Notes: generated by a model not told the origin, from the sequence alone. A stretch of 64,000 nt of DNA from Ornithinibacillus caprae (GCF_009728145.1 NZ_WOCA01000001.1:434001-498000), one strand, 5' to 3'; counted from the stretch's first letter, positions 8,565 to 17,768 are shown. Program-made: numbers and translations.

Positions 8565-8663
8565 TTGAATAAACAAAAAAAGAAAAATCTTATTTTATTT
8601 TTAACCTTATTAACCATTGGTATGGTATGGGGATTTGTTTATTGGTTTTTTATTGTTCTGTAA
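8565..8663 (+). CDS. Small single-pass membrane peptide (32 aa)
   Basis: A short frame starting with TTG at 8565, nine bases after AAGGA (8551-8555). It encodes a basic start (NKQKKKN), then one hydrophobic helix rich in Leu, Trp and Phe, and ends at TAA 8661-8663. Positive-inside topology suggests a single membrane helix. I do not recognise the family. It lies between the HExxH membrane protein and the ribT promoter. A good ribosome site and clear topology support it, but the length leaves doubt. Confidence 0.5.
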   Translation: MNKQKKKNLILFLTLLTIGMVWGFVYWFFIVL

Positions 8664-8674
8664 AAAAATCATGT

Positions 8675-8703
8675 TTGACAAATAGGACAGAATAAGGCAT
8701 AAA
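8675..8703 (+). promoter_or_regulatory. Candidate SigA promoter of ribT
   Basis: A perfect -35 TTGACA (8675-8680) is followed after 17 bp by CATAAA (8698-8703, four of six to TATAAT) in an A/T-rich stretch. It is placed about 85 bp before ribT. No FMN riboswitch fold is apparent in this leader. Confidence 0.45.
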
Positions 8704-8787
8704 TATATATACAATCTCTTACAGTTGTGTCGTAATGAGTTTGTGTTACATATTCTATGATAGATAAGTTTTTAATGAGGGATATCT

Positions 8788-9162
8788 ATGTTGATACGAT
8801 ATAAAAAGAATTTAGAAAAGATTGCAATGGGTTTACTGTCTTTTATGCCGGAAGAAAAAGATGTAAAGAAATTGCAACAAACGATAAAAGAATACGAGAC
8901 TAATCCAGATTGGCATCTTTACCTTTGGAAGGAAGTAGATGACGTACTAGGTGCTATCGGAGTTAGAATTGAAGATGAAATAACTGCAGTTATTCAGCAT
9001 ATTTCTGTTAATCCATCACACCGTAATTTAGGTATCGGTAAAAAAATGGTAAACGAAGCAACAAAGATTTATGAAGGTAAATATTCTGTTTGCGGAGACG
9101 ATATGACCGAACAATTTTTCAATAAATGTGGAGAACAGACAAATCAGAGTGAAAACCCGTAA
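8788..9162 (+). CDS. ribT: GNAT acetyltransferase RibT
   Basis: A GNAT-fold N-acetyltransferase of 124 residues. The start MLIRYKKNLEKIAMGLLSFM and the acetyl-CoA loop HISVNPSHRNLGIGKKM match B. subtilis RibT, the last gene of the riboflavin operon; its substrate is not settled. Here it stands alone, with no ribD, ribE, ribA or ribH upstream, with its own promoter-like sequence and its own terminator. The ATG at 8788 has a GAGGGA ribosome site. Confidence 0.88.
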   Translation: MLIRYKKNLEKIAMGLLSFMPEEKDVKKLQQTIKEYETNPDWHLYLWKEVDDVLGAIGVRIEDEITAVIQHISVNPSHRNLGIGKKMVNEATKIYEGKYSVCGDDMTEQFFNKCGEQTNQSENP

Positions 9163-9200
9163 ACAAAAACCAGCCCTATATGGATAGGGCTGATTTTTGT
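9163..9200 (+). terminator. Terminator after ribT
   Basis: AGCCCTAT and ATAGGGCT form the stem core, extended by AACAAAAA/TTTTTGTT outside, with a TGG loop. It lies immediately after the ribT stop and also faces the - strand yjcZ gene. Confidence 0.75.
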
Positions 9201-9249
9201 TCTACTTTTTATGGCCATTTTGTAATCGTAGCTACTGTATCTAACTATC

Positions 9250-9339
9250 TTATAACCAAGCAGCACCAACGATAATTAAAAGAATGAATAATACTACGAT
9301 TAACGCAAAGCCTCCACCATAACCATAAGTTGCACCCAT
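9250..9339 (-). CDS. YjcZ-family sporulation peptide (29 aa)
   Basis: A tiny - strand gene: ATG at 9339, stop at 9250, with a perfect AAGGAGG nine bases upstream of the start (complement of 9349-9355). The 29-residue peptide begins MGATYGYGGGFALIVVLFIL and continues as one hydrophobic helix ending AAWL. A Gly/Tyr-rich head followed by a single membrane helix is the hallmark of the YjcZ/SscA-type tiny sporulation proteins of Bacillaceae. It lies alone between ribT and scpA, transcribed against both. A SigK-like promoter is seen upstream. Confidence 0.85.
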   Translation of the reverse strand: MGATYGYGGGFALIVVLFILLIIVGAAWL

Positions 9340-9401
9340 GATTAAATTCCTCCTTTTTTTCTTCCGATAAATGTTTTGTGGTAACATTTATCTTTCGTTA
9401 A

Positions 9402-9428
9402 TAACTTATGTCAAAATTAAAATCGTGT
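9402..9428 (-). promoter_or_regulatory. Candidate SigK promoter of the yjcZ-family gene
   Basis: Read on the - strand, AC (9428-9427) lies 16 bp before CATAAGTTA (9410-9402), an exact match to the SigK pattern AC-N16/17-CATANNNTA. It is about 63 bp upstream of the start codon. SigE patterns overlap with this -10, so SigE cannot be excluded. Confidence 0.42.
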
Positions 9429-9504
9429 ATAGGCGTTTATGACACAAGATAATTTTTTTATCATTTTTTTACTAAGCAAGTCTAAGCTTTCTTATGCTGC
9501 ATAA

Positions 9505-9552
9505 ATGCAACTAAGGCTTTTTCTATAAAAGTTTGGCAAAAGCAGAGTTTTC
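9505..9552 (+). repeat. Dispersed intergenic repeat, copy 2
   Basis: This 48-bp element begins with ATGCAACTAAGGC and ends with GGCAAAAGCAGAGTTTTC. It shares the exact 16-mer TAAATGCAACTAAGGC with the copy at 22167. It ends about 17 bp before the scpA ribosome binding site. Confidence 0.7.
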
Positions 9553-9582
9553 TAAAGTTGATTTTTGGAAAGGAAGATGACA

Positions 9583-10323
9583 ATGAATCAAGCATATAAA
9601 GTTAAATTGGATACGTTTGAGGGGCCGCTTGATTTATTATTGCATCTGATCAATCGTTATGAAATAGATATTTATGATATCCCTGTTGCACAGATTACAG
9701 AACAATACATGGAATATATTCATACCATGCAACGCTTGGAGTTAAATATAGCAAGTGAGTATTTAGTAATGGCTGCAACGCTTCTTGCTATTAAAAGTCA
9801 AATGCTCCTACCTAAGCAAGAAATAACCGATGAATCTGATGAATATGAGGAAGATCCACGTGAGGAATTAATGCAACGTTTGATTGAATATCGAAAGTAT
9901 AAGCAGGCAGCAGAGCAGTTGAAGGAAAAAGAAGTTGATTCCAATCAAATTTTTACGAGGGCACCGTTATCTTTTGATACAGAGGAGTTTTCGAAGGCTC
10001 CAGTTATCGAACAAGGTGATATTTCTATTTATGATATGTTAGGTGCTTTAGGAAAAATGCTTGAACGAAAAAAATGGAAGGCTCCTTTAGAAACAAGTGT
10101 TCAACGTAGCGGGGTTCCGATTGAACAAAGAATGGTTGAAATTTTACATCTTGTAAAAGTAGCACGCGACGGGATTTATTTCGATGATATGTTTACTCAT
10201 AAAACCCGTTCACATATTGTCGTTACATTTATAGCTTTATTAGAGTTAATGAAAAAGAATGAAGTTACTTGTAAACAGAAGAATCATTTTGATTCATTAT
10301 TTGTATATTATGTGGGGGATTAA
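9583..10323 (+). CDS. scpA: Segregation and condensation protein A
   Basis: The kleisin subunit that bridges SMC heads and, with ScpB, forms the bacterial condensin used in chromosome segregation. The N-terminal TFEGPLDLLLHLINRYEIDI and ASEYLVMAATLLAIKSQMLL are the conserved SMC-binding helices. The middle carries an acidic stretch (EDPREELMQRLIEYRKYK), and the C terminus is a winged helix. Starts at 9565 (TTG), 9577 and 9583 are in frame. AAAGGA at 9569-9574 fits the ATG at 9583 best (246 residues). scpB follows 2 bp later. Confidence 0.95.
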   Translation: MNQAYKVKLDTFEGPLDLLLHLINRYEIDIYDIPVAQITEQYMEYIHTMQRLELNIASEYLVMAATLLAIKSQMLLPKQEITDESDEYEEDPREELMQRLIEYRKYKQAAEQLKEKEVDSNQIFTRAPLSFDTEEFSKAPVIEQGDISIYDMLGALGKMLERKKWKAPLETSVQRSGVPIEQRMVEILHLVKVARDGIYFDDMFTHKTRSHIVVTFIALLELMKKNEVTCKQKNHFDSLFVYYVGD

Positions 10324-10325
10324 TC

Positions 10326-10925
10326 GTGGAAATGAAGGAACTGAAGGCAGTTTTAGAAGGGCTATTATTTGCAAGCGGTGATGAGGGCATTACGGTAAAG
10401 CAAACATCTAAAATCTTGGATATTACCGAAGAAGCAGTAGAGCATTTAATTGAAGAACTGAAGTATGATTATGAGCATGTTACACGTGGTATTATGATAA
10501 TGAAATCACATGAGGTGTATCATTTAACGACGAAGCCAGAACACAGTGAGTATTTTAAAAAGTTATTAGAAACGCCACAGGCTAGCCGAATGTCACAGGC
10601 AGCACTTGAGACACTGGCAATTATTGCTTATAAGCAACCAATTACCAGAACTGAAATTGAAGAAATAAGAGGTGTGAAAAGTGATCGCCCCGTGCAAACC
10701 TTAATTGCTAGATCCCTAATAGAAGAGGTTGGGAGAAGAGAAGGTGCGGGTAGGCCAGTTTTATTTGGAACTACTAAAGATTTCTTAACGTACTTTGGCT
10801 TGACCTCCTTAGATGAGCTACCACCACTACAAGACAATTTAGACACAGAAGAATTAGAACATGAAGCAGACCTATTCTTCGAACGTTTTAATCAAATGGA
10901 AACAGATTCAACTAATCAAAATTAA
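10326..10925 (+). CDS. scpB: Segregation and condensation protein B
   Basis: A dimeric kite protein that binds the central part of ScpA in the SMC-ScpAB complex. The 199-residue frame contains two winged-helix domains, with SQAALETLAIIAYKQPITR and IEEIRGVKSDRPVQTL in the second. The GTG at 10326 follows GGGGGAT at good spacing; an ATG two codons later (10332) is possible. It is the last gene of the scpAB pair, with a terminator at 10954. Confidence 0.95.
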   Translation: MEMKELKAVLEGLLFASGDEGITVKQTSKILDITEEAVEHLIEELKYDYEHVTRGIMIMKSHEVYHLTTKPEHSEYFKKLLETPQASRMSQAALETLAIIAYKQPITRTEIEEIRGVKSDRPVQTLIARSLIEEVGRREGAGRPVLFGTTKDFLTYFGLTSLDELPPLQDNLDTEELEHEADLFFERFNQMETDSTNQN

Positions 10926-10953
10926 GATAAAAGCAACACTATTTACCTTTAAC

Positions 10954-10988
10954 AAATCCGTATCACATATGTGGGAACGGATTTTTTT
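10954..10988 (+). terminator. Terminator after scpB
   Basis: AAATCCGT and ACGGATTT pair across a 15-base loop and are followed by T residues. Confidence 0.75.
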
Positions 10989-11011
10989 ATTTGGCTTAAT
11001 GGGGAAAATAA

Positions 11012-11039
11012 TCATATCACCAGTAGACGAGCATAAAAT
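11012..11039 (+). promoter_or_regulatory. Candidate SigE promoter of dacB-spmAB
   Basis: TCATATC (11012-11018) matches the SigE -35 pattern KMATATT at six of seven positions. CATAAAAT (11032-11039) matches the -10 pattern CATACANT at all but one position. The spacing is 13 bp. The B. subtilis dacB-spmA-spmB operon is SigE-dependent. Confidence 0.55.
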
Positions 11040-11075
11040 ATATTCAGATACATAAAAACTGTAGGAGGAAAATAC

Positions 11076-12179
11076 ATGCGGTTCCTTGCAACTATTTTGA
11101 TTACGCTGTTAATCTTTACTTTTTCGTTCCCTGTAATTGGACAAGCAAGTCCAAGTGTATCTGCTCAAAATGCGATATTAATAGAGAAGAATACTGGTAG
11201 AGTACTTTTCGAAAAGCAGGCACATGAAAAAGAATTAATTGCTAGTACGACTAAAATTATGACAGCGCTTCTTGCTGTAGAATCTGGAAAACTTGATGAG
11301 ACAGTTACTGTTAGTGAGCGTGCAGTATATACAGAGGGCTCTTCCATTTATTTAAAGCCGGGAGAAAAAATAAAATTAGAGGACCTTGTGTACGGTTTAA
11401 TGCTCAGATCAGGAAATGATGCTGCTGTTGCAATAAGTGAACATATTGGAGGTAGTGTAGAAGGTTTTGTTCATTTAATGAATGAAAAAGCAAAGTGGCT
11501 AGGAATGACGAATACTAGCTTTGAAAATCCACATGGTTTAGATGGAGAAGAACATTATTCTACCGCCTATGATATGGCATTGCTCATGAGACAGGCCATG
11601 AACAATGAACATTTTCAAAAGATCACAAGTACTACATCTTATAAATCCGAGAGTAGATCATATAGCTGGCAAAACAAAAACAAGTTACTTACGATGTTCT
11701 ATGAATATTGTACTGGTGGAAAGACAGGATTTACGAAAGCAGCTGGTAGAACGTTAGTTTCTAGTGCAAGTAAGGATGGCATGGAATTAATTGCTGTTAC
11801 ATTTAATGCGCCTGATGACTGGCGTGATCATATGAAGATGTTTGATTGGGGATTTGACAATTATGAGATGGAATCGATTGCATCTGAAGGAGAAATACAG
11901 TTTAAGGTAGAAGAATCAGATGAACCTGTTGTAGGTTATATTCATTCAGATAGGTTGTATCCATTAACAGAAGAGGAAAAAGGTAAGCTAGATAAAAAAC
12001 GTTTTCTAGTAGAAAACAAAGTAGATTCCGGTGAAGAGATAATCGGAAAATCTATCGTTTACTTGGATTCCGAGCCAATAACAGAAGTACCTATTTTTCA
12101 CGTTGAGGTAAGTCAAGAACAAGAAACGATCTTTGATGATGTTATATCTGTACTAAAAAGATTTATTAGGTTGAGTTAA
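11076..12179 (+). CDS. dacB: D-alanyl-D-alanine carboxypeptidase DacB (PBP5*)
   Basis: A mother-cell DD-carboxypeptidase that lowers cross-linking of spore cortex peptidoglycan. The 367-residue protein has a signal peptide (about residues 1-25), catalytic STTK at 57-60, SGN at 112-114 and KTG at 216-218. The ATG follows TAGGAGGA. It heads the conserved dacB-spmA-spmB operon, which distinguishes it from the dacF paralogue at 470. spmA starts 2 bp after the stop. Confidence 0.95.
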   Translation: MRFLATILITLLIFTFSFPVIGQASPSVSAQNAILIEKNTGRVLFEKQAHEKELIASTTKIMTALLAVESGKLDETVTVSERAVYTEGSSIYLKPGEKIKLEDLVYGLMLRSGNDAAVAISEHIGGSVEGFVHLMNEKAKWLGMTNTSFENPHGLDGEEHYSTAYDMALLMRQAMNNEHFQKITSTTSYKSESRSYSWQNKNKLLTMFYEYCTGGKTGFTKAAGRTLVSSASKDGMELIAVTFNAPDDWRDHMKMFDWGFDNYEMESIASEGEIQFKVEESDEPVVGYIHSDRLYPLTEEEKGKLDKKRFLVENKVDSGEEIIGKSIVYLDSEPITEVPIFHVEVSQEQETIFDDVISVLKRFIRLS

Positions 12180-12181
12180 CT

Positions 12182-12766
12182 ATGGTAAATATAATTTGGG
12201 CTTGTATGGCAATCATTGGAATTTTTTATGCCATGATTAACGGCACAATGGATCAAGTAAATGAAGCTATTTTCGAAAGTGCGAATGATGCTGTTAATTT
12301 ATCCATTGGCCTAATCAGTGTATTGGTATTTTGGCTTGGGATTATGAAAATCGCTGAAAAAGCAGGAATTTTACGGGTGCTTTCCAAATTATTTAGACCA
12401 GTTATTGTAAAGATTTTTCCAGAAATACCAAAAGATCATCCAGCAATTGGATATATCCTGTCAAACATTACTGCAAATATCTTTGGACTTGGAAATGCTG
12501 CTACCCCTATGGGAATTAAAGCAATGGAACAAATGAAGGAGTTAAGTGGAACAGATACGGCATCAAGATCAATGATTACATTTTTAGCGTTAAACACTTC
12601 TAGTCTTACAATTATTCCTACTACTGTTATTGCAATTAGGATGCAATACAATTCGCTTTCACCTACTGAGATTGTCGGCACTACTATCATAGCTACAACC
12701 ATTTCCTCAATTAGTGCCTTATTAATAGATCGATTTTTTTACTATAAGAGTAAGTGGAGGAAATAG
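12182..12766 (+). CDS. spmA: Spore maturation protein SpmA
   Basis: A multi-pass membrane protein (194 residues) with a nucleoside-recognition/Gate domain, needed with SpmB for normal spore core dehydration in B. subtilis. The signature NITANIFGLGNAATPMGIKAM and the NTSSLTIIPTTVIAIR segment are visible, with about five hydrophobic helices. It is packed between dacB (2-bp gap) and spmB (1-bp gap), so it is almost certainly co-transcribed and coupled. Confidence 0.95.
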   Translation: MVNIIWACMAIIGIFYAMINGTMDQVNEAIFESANDAVNLSIGLISVLVFWLGIMKIAEKAGILRVLSKLFRPVIVKIFPEIPKDHPAIGYILSNITANIFGLGNAATPMGIKAMEQMKELSGTDTASRSMITFLALNTSSLTIIPTTVIAIRMQYNSLSPTEIVGTTIIATTISSISALLIDRFFYYKSKWRK

Positions 12767-12767
12767 T

Positions 12768-13298
12768 ATGGGTATCATAACAATGATTAGCACATGGCTT
12801 ATCCCTTGTTTTATTTTGCTGGTATTACTTGTTGCATCGTGGAGGAAAATACCAGCCTACGAATTATTTGTTGAAGGAGGAAAGGAGGGTGTGAAAATGG
12901 CATTCTCTTTACTTCCTTTTTTAGTAGGTATGATCGTGTCCATTTCCATCTTAAGAAGTTCTGGTGCATTAGAGGCGTTTATCAATTTAATATCCCCAAT
13001 ACTTACACTGCTCGGTATTCCGCCAGATATCATACCACTTGCACTTGTTAGGCCAATCTCAGGTACTGCTGCGCTTGGAATGACTACAGAATTAATTGAA
13101 ACACATGGGCCAGACTCTTTTATCGGAAGATTAGCATCAACTATGCAAGGAAGTACGGATACAACATTGTATATATTAACCATTTATTTTGGCGCAGTTG
13201 GAATTAGGAAAATGGGCTATGCGCTAAAGGTTGGACTATTAGCTGATATTGTTGGTATAATAGCATCAATCGTAGTTGTTACAATTGTATTTGGATAA
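12768..13298 (+). CDS. spmB: Spore maturation protein SpmB
   Basis: The partner of SpmA, also a Gate-domain membrane protein (176 residues). Typical segments are AFSLLPFLVGMIVSISILRS and RPISGTAALGM, plus a STMQGSTDTTLYILTIYFGA motif. It starts with an ATG one base after the spmA stop, with GTGGAGGAAA as ribosome site. It ends the dacB operon before a perfect hairpin. Confidence 0.95.
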   Translation: MGIITMISTWLIPCFILLVLLVASWRKIPAYELFVEGGKEGVKMAFSLLPFLVGMIVSISILRSSGALEAFINLISPILTLLGIPPDIIPLALVRPISGTAALGMTTELIETHGPDSFIGRLASTMQGSTDTTLYILTIYFGAVGIRKMGYALKVGLLADIVGIIASIVVVTIVFG

Positions 13299-13308
13299 AA
13301 CGTTAAAG

Positions 13309-13337
13309 TAGCGTTAACATAAGGTTAACGCTATTAT
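13309..13337 (+). terminator. Hairpin/terminator after spmB
   Basis: TAGCGTTAAC and GTTAACGCTA are perfect 10-bp arms around a five-base loop. The following T run is interrupted (TTATTGTG), so termination may be weaker than at other sites here. Confidence 0.65.
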
Positions 13338-13383
13338 TGTGTTTAGACATAATAGCAAAAATAAAAGATTGTATGGTGATAAT

Positions 13384-14115
13384 ATGACTAATTCATTAGA
13401 AAGATTACAAAAAGTGATTGCTCAAAGTGGAGTAACTTCAAGAAGAAAAGCGGAACAGTTAATTGTAGATGGAAAAGTAAAAGTAAACGATAAAGTTGTA
13501 ACAGAGTTAGGGACAAAGGTTTCTCCCAATGACAAGATAGAGGTAGAGGGAGTTCAATTAGAAAAGGAATTACCTGTATATTATATGTTGTATAAACCTC
13601 GTGGAGTTATTTCAAGTGTTAGTGATGATAAAGGTAGAAAGGTGGTAACAGACTTTTTCCCAGAGGTGCCTGAGAGGATTTTTCCAATAGGCAGACTTGA
13701 CTATGATACATCTGGAATCCTTCTATTAACAAATGATGGTGAATTTGCGAATCTTTTAATGCATCCTAAACATGGGGTAGAGAAAGTATATGTTGCAAAA
13801 ATAAAAGGCATCCCAAGTAAAGAGGAATTAAAAAAGCTCTTGAAAGGTGTTAAAGATAAAAATGATGTATTAAAAGTCATCCGTTATAAAGTACTCTCTA
13901 CTGATAAAAAGAAAAATTCCATGATATTGGAGTTAACGTTAAGAGAAGGAAAGAATCGACATGTGAGAAGAATGATGGAGCAATTAGGTTATCCTGTTTT
14001 AAAGCTTAAACGGGAGCGTTATGGTCTTTTGACACTAGATGGTATGACTGCAGGTGATATTCGACCATTATCACCTAAGGAAGTTAATCAGATGCGTAAT
14101 TTGGCGTCGAAATGA
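13384..14115 (+). CDS. rluB: Ribosomal large subunit pseudouridine synthase B
   Basis: An RsuA/RluB-type pseudouridine synthase acting on 23S rRNA. It begins with an S4 RNA-binding domain (LQKVIAQSGVTSRRKAEQLI, about residues 7-60) and carries the catalytic GRLDYDTSGILLLTNDG motif with its Asp. REGKNRHVRRMMEQLG is the second family block. The frame is open from 13339, but ATG 13384 has a GGTGAT site and fits the S4 domain start (243 residues). The place between spmB and resA matches B. subtilis ypuL. Confidence 0.93.
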   Translation: MTNSLERLQKVIAQSGVTSRRKAEQLIVDGKVKVNDKVVTELGTKVSPNDKIEVEGVQLEKELPVYYMLYKPRGVISSVSDDKGRKVVTDFFPEVPERIFPIGRLDYDTSGILLLTNDGEFANLLMHPKHGVEKVYVAKIKGIPSKEELKKLLKGVKDKNDVLKVIRYKVLSTDKKKNSMILELTLREGKNRHVRRMMEQLGYPVLKLKRERYGLLTLDGMTAGDIRPLSPKEVNQMRNLASK

Positions 14116-14182
14116 AATTGTTGAAGAATAGACAAATTTTACATCGTGTCTAAGTGGTATACTTGAGCAGGGAGTGATGTGT

Positions 14183-14755
14183 ATGAGTCTGGATGAAAGA
14201 AAGTCCAATAAGATAAAGAAAAAACGAAATCGTTTTATTTTTAGAACGGTCATCCTTGCTGTTATGCTTGTTGCTATTATCTATGCACTAGTTTCCAATA
14301 TGGATAAGGATAATACGATATATCGAGTCGGTGATCAAGCACCAGATTTTCAATTGGAACAAATTAATCATAATAACGAAATAGAAACGATTCGACTAAG
14401 TGATTATGAAGGAAAAGGTGTTATGCTTAACTTTTGGGGAACTTGGTGTCCACCTTGTGAAGCAGAAATGCCATATATGCAGGAACTTTACCCGAAATAT
14501 AAAGAAAAAGGCATTGAAATTATTGCTGTAGATTTAAATGATACAAGACTTAATGTTAAGCAATTTATTGATAAGTACGAACTTACATTTCCAGTTCCTT
14601 TTGACAACAAAGGAGTCGTATCCGATTTATACAAGATTGGACCAATGCCAACAACCTACTTCATTAGCCCTGACGGGGAAATTGTAGAGAAGGTTGAGGG
14701 TGGTTTAACATTAGAAAAGTTAGAGGGGTATTTCCAAGAAATATTACCAGAATAA
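14183..14755 (+). CDS. resA: Thiol-disulfide oxidoreductase ResA
   Basis: A membrane-anchored thioredoxin-like protein that reduces the haem-binding cysteines of apocytochrome c on the outer face of the membrane. The 190-residue protein has a basic N terminus, one membrane helix (about residues 22-38) and the active site WCPPC with cysteines at 89 and 92. Upstream GTG 14174 and ATG 14177 are in frame. The GGGAG at 14170-14174 places ATG 14183 at ideal spacing. It is the first gene of the resABC set. Confidence 0.93.
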   Translation: MSLDERKSNKIKKKRNRFIFRTVILAVMLVAIIYALVSNMDKDNTIYRVGDQAPDFQLEQINHNNEIETIRLSDYEGKGVMLNFWGTWCPPCEAEMPYMQELYPKYKEKGIEIIAVDLNDTRLNVKQFIDKYELTFPVPFDNKGVVSDLYKIGPMPTTYFISPDGEIVEKVEGGLTLEKLEGYFQEILPE

Positions 14756-14835
14756 GAATTGATCTTTTGAACATAAAAGCGGTCGGTTAGTAGTGTTCTC
14801 CTAGAAACAATTAAACAAACCAGTGAGGGATATTA

Positions 14836-16557
14836 ATGAAGAACATAAAGTGTGATTGTGGTCATGTGAATCCGGAAGGGACAGTCCTTTGCGAATCATG
14901 TGGGAAACCAATAGAAGGAAACCAACATATTGACGGCAATGATAATAAAAGATTATTAAATATGCGCTATGATGGTACAGCTAGACGCTCACAAACCTAT
15001 AACAAGTCCATTGTAGATAAAATATGGAGTTTTTTCTCCTCTGTTAAAGTTGGAGTATGGTTAATCGTTATAGCGCTTGTCGCTTCAGCTGTTGGTACTA
15101 TTTTTCCACAAGAACAGTACATACCTATAGATGCCGTTTCCCGTGATCCTGCCGTATATTATCAGGACGCATACGGGATTTTAGGGCAAATCTATTATCA
15201 ACTAGGATTTCATAATCTATTTAGTTCCTGGTGGTTTTTGATATTAATAGCACTAATTGGAGTATCTTTAGTAATTTGTAGCTTGGACAGGTTCGTCCCA
15301 CTATATAAAGCATTAAAAAAGCAAAAGCCACAACGACATCATTCTTTTTTAAGCAGACAACGTCTATTTAGTGAAACAGAAGAAGTTACAGAAGAAGAAA
15401 AACAAAAAGTGATTAATAGCTTGAAAGCTCAACGGTATAAAATAAATGAGGAAAATGGACATGTGCTAGCTGAAAAAGGAAGGTTTTCACGCTGGGGTCC
15501 ATATGTAAACCATATAGGCTTAATTATAATTTTATTAGCTGCATTACTTCGTTCAACACCGTTATTTTATACAAATGAATATTTATGGGTTCGTGAAGGC
15601 GAACAAAAGGTAATTCCTGGAACAAAAAGTGAATATTTTATTGAAAATAAAGGGTTCATCTTAGATTTATATGATGAAAATGACGATCGCTTTAAGGCTG
15701 CACTTGAGAAACAAGGAACCATGGTGCCGAGTAATTTCCAGACAAATGCGATTGTCTATAAACAATCAGAAGATGTGGTAACTGGAGCAGAAGCTCAATT
15801 AGAAAAAGTGACCGAAGATGAAATTCGAATGAATCACCCACTTGAATTCGAAGGTTATAAAATTTATCAATCTGGCTACCAATTAAATGAAGTAAATCAA
15901 ATGACATTTACTATACAGGAAATAGAAAATGAAGATGGTGAACCGTTGGCAGAGTTTACCATTGATGTCACTGATCCAAAAGCGGAATATGAATTAGATA
16001 ATGGTTTTAAAGTTGAGATTAATGAATTTTTCCCTGACTTCTATTTAGACAGTACAGGTCCTAAAACAGAAACACAATTTCCTAGAAATCCAACGTTTAT
16101 TTTCAAGTTATATCCTCCAAACTCGGATGAATCAGAAACAAGTTTCGTTGGTGATGTTATAAGTGCTGCAGAAGCTTTGGGAATAAATACCGAAGCGGTA
16201 GAGCTTAACCCTATGGGAGAAGTATTAGGACAGTTTGCAACGAATCTTGATGCTACAGGTGAAAATGAGTATAAAATTAGTATTCAAGACATGGATTTTC
16301 ATCGTGTAAGTGGACTATCCATACGTAAAGATCACTCACTTCCATTCTTTGGAGTAGGTGCACTGATCTTTATGATCGGTGTCGTTCAAGGTATGTATTG
16401 GCAACATCGTAGAGTTTGGATTCGACCTACAGAAAAAGGTCTAATGCTTGCTGCGCATACAAATAAAAATTGGTTTGGAATTAAAAAAGAAATCGAAAAT
16501 TCCATTGAAAATACGAATATTAAAATGGTTGATGACCAGCAGGAATTGGATGAATAA
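14836..16557 (+). CDS. resB: Cytochrome c biogenesis protein ResB
   Basis: Part of the System II (Ccs) haem export/attachment complex with ResC. The 573-residue protein opens with a four-cysteine zinc-ribbon-like segment (CDCGH ... CESCG, residues 5-22). It has two early membrane helices ([20 protein letters not shown] and a [17 protein letters not shown] segment), a third near residue 230, a large outer domain, and a final helix near 515. It is somewhat longer than the B. subtilis protein (542). resC follows 11 bp later. Confidence 0.94.
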   Translation: MKNIKCDCGHVNPEGTVLCESCGKPIEGNQHIDGNDNKRLLNMRYDGTARRSQTYNKSIVDKIWSFFSSVKVGVWLIVIALVASAVGTIFPQEQYIPIDAVSRDPAVYYQDAYGILGQIYYQLGFHNLFSSWWFLILIALIGVSLVICSLDRFVPLYKALKKQKPQRHHSFLSRQRLFSETEEVTEEEKQKVINSLKAQRYKINEENGHVLAEKGRFSRWGPYVNHIGLIIILLAALLRSTPLFYTNEYLWVREGEQKVIPGTKSEYFIENKGFILDLYDENDDRFKAALEKQGTMVPSNFQTNAIVYKQSEDVVTGAEAQLEKVTEDEIRMNHPLEFEGYKIYQSGYQLNEVNQMTFTIQEIENEDGEPLAEFTIDVTDPKAEYELDNGFKVEINEFFPDFYLDSTGPKTETQFPRNPTFIFKLYPPNSDESETSFVGDVISAAEALGINTEAVELNPMGEVLGQFATNLDATGENEYKISIQDMDFHRVSGLSIRKDHSLPFFGVGALIFMIGVVQGMYWQHRRVWIRPTEKGLMLAAHTNKNWFGIKKEIENSIENTNIKMVDDQQELDE

Positions 16558-16568
16558 GGAGGATGTAT

Positions 16569-17768
16569 ATGGGTAATCTAATAAGCTTTAGTAGTACAAT
16601 GCTTTACACAGCGTTTATACTATATTTAATTGCTACTTTCTTCTTTGGCTTTACGATCAGGGATAAACATACATCAACGAGTAAAGGCTCCAAAGGCGTA
16701 GCAGCCAAGATAGGAATTAGCTTAACTATCGCTGGGTTTATTGCTCAATTGACGTATTTTATTACAAGATGGATTGCCAGTGGACACGCACCAGTAAGTA
16801 ATCTATTCGAGTTTATGACGTTTTTCGGCATGACCATTGTACTGGCGTTTATCTTTATCTATTTTATTTATAAACTTACTGTACTTGGACTGTTTGCTTT
16901 GCCGGTAGCTTTAATTATTATTGCTTATGCAAGTATGTTTCCAACAGAAGTATCACCATTAGTACCATCGTTACAAAGCCACTGGCTATATATTCATGTA
17001 ACAACAGTATCCCTGGGGCAAGGGATATTGGCTATCAGTTTTGTAACAGGTGTCATCTATTTAATTAAACATATTGATCAAAGTCAATTAAACTGGAGAA
17101 ATTTTAGTTTAGAAGCAGTACTATATTCATTAGTTTTATTTATAGGGTTTGTTGTTATTACAACAACGTTTAATACAATGGACTATAGTGCGTCATTTGA
17201 ATACAAGAACGGTTCTAAAACATATACAACTGAATACAACTTACCAGCACTCGCAGGTCCAAATGAAGGGATTTTACTAACAGAAGGTGTTATGGAACCA
17301 TGGTTTGAAACTCCAGCATGGATGCACGGAGCAGATGCTGGGAAAAAATTTAATACTCTAGTTTGGTCCTTTATAACAGGTACAATTATCTATGGATTGG
17401 TGTTATTAATACTAAGAAAACGTATTGGTGCAGCTATTCAACCACTCCTTAAAAACGTCAAATTAGACTTATTAGATGAAATAACGTATCGTGCTGTTGC
17501 TATCGGATTTCCGGTATTTACATTAGGTGGATTAATATTTGCAGCTATCTGGGCACAAGAAGCCTGGGGTAGATTCTGGGGCTGGGATCCAAAAGAAGTA
17601 TGGGCTTTAATTACTTGGTTCTTCTATGCCGCATTTTTACACCTACGACTTTCTCGCGGATGGCATGGCGAGAAGTCTGCTTGGTTAGCAGTTGGAGGTT
17701 TTGCTATAATAATGTTTAACCTTATTGCGGTAAATCTTATTTTAGCTGGACTTCATTCCTACGCATAA
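16569..17768 (+). CDS. resC: Cytochrome c biogenesis protein ResC
   Basis: A CcsA/ResC haem handling protein (399 residues) with about eight membrane helices. It carries the tryptophan-rich haem-binding motif [18 protein letters not shown] near residue 335, with conserved histidines in flanking helices. Two in-frame ATGs (16563, 16569) exist; AAGGAGG at 16556-16562 requires the second. It works with ResB to present haem to cytochromes c such as QcrC further downstream. A terminator separates resABC from resDE. Confidence 0.95.
   Translation: MGNLISFSSTMLYTAFILYLIATFFFGFTIRDKHTSTSKGSKGVAAKIGISLTIAGFIAQLTYFITRWIASGHAPVSNLFEFMTFFGMTIVLAFIFIYFIYKLTVLGLFALPVALIIIAYASMFPTEVSPLVPSLQSHWLYIHVTTVSLGQGILAISFVTGVIYLIKHIDQSQLNWRNFSLEAVLYSLVLFIGFVVITTTFNTMDYSASFEYKNGSKTYTTEYNLPALAGPNEGILLTEGVMEPWFETPAWMHGADAGKKFNTLVWSFITGTIIYGLVLLILRKRIGAAIQPLLKNVKLDLLDEITYRAVAIGFPVFTLGGLIFAAIWAQEAWGRFWGWDPKEVWALITWFFYAAFLHLRLSRGWHGEKSAWLAVGGFAIIMFNLIAVNLILAGLHSYA

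Noticed and set aside
8664-8787. FMN riboswitch in front of ribT
   Set aside because: The conserved RFN blocks are absent; only a TTGACA promoter-like sequence is present.
10861-11055. 64-codon frame after scpB
   Set aside because: It overlaps the scpB end in another frame and reads through the scpB terminator and the dacB SigE promoter.
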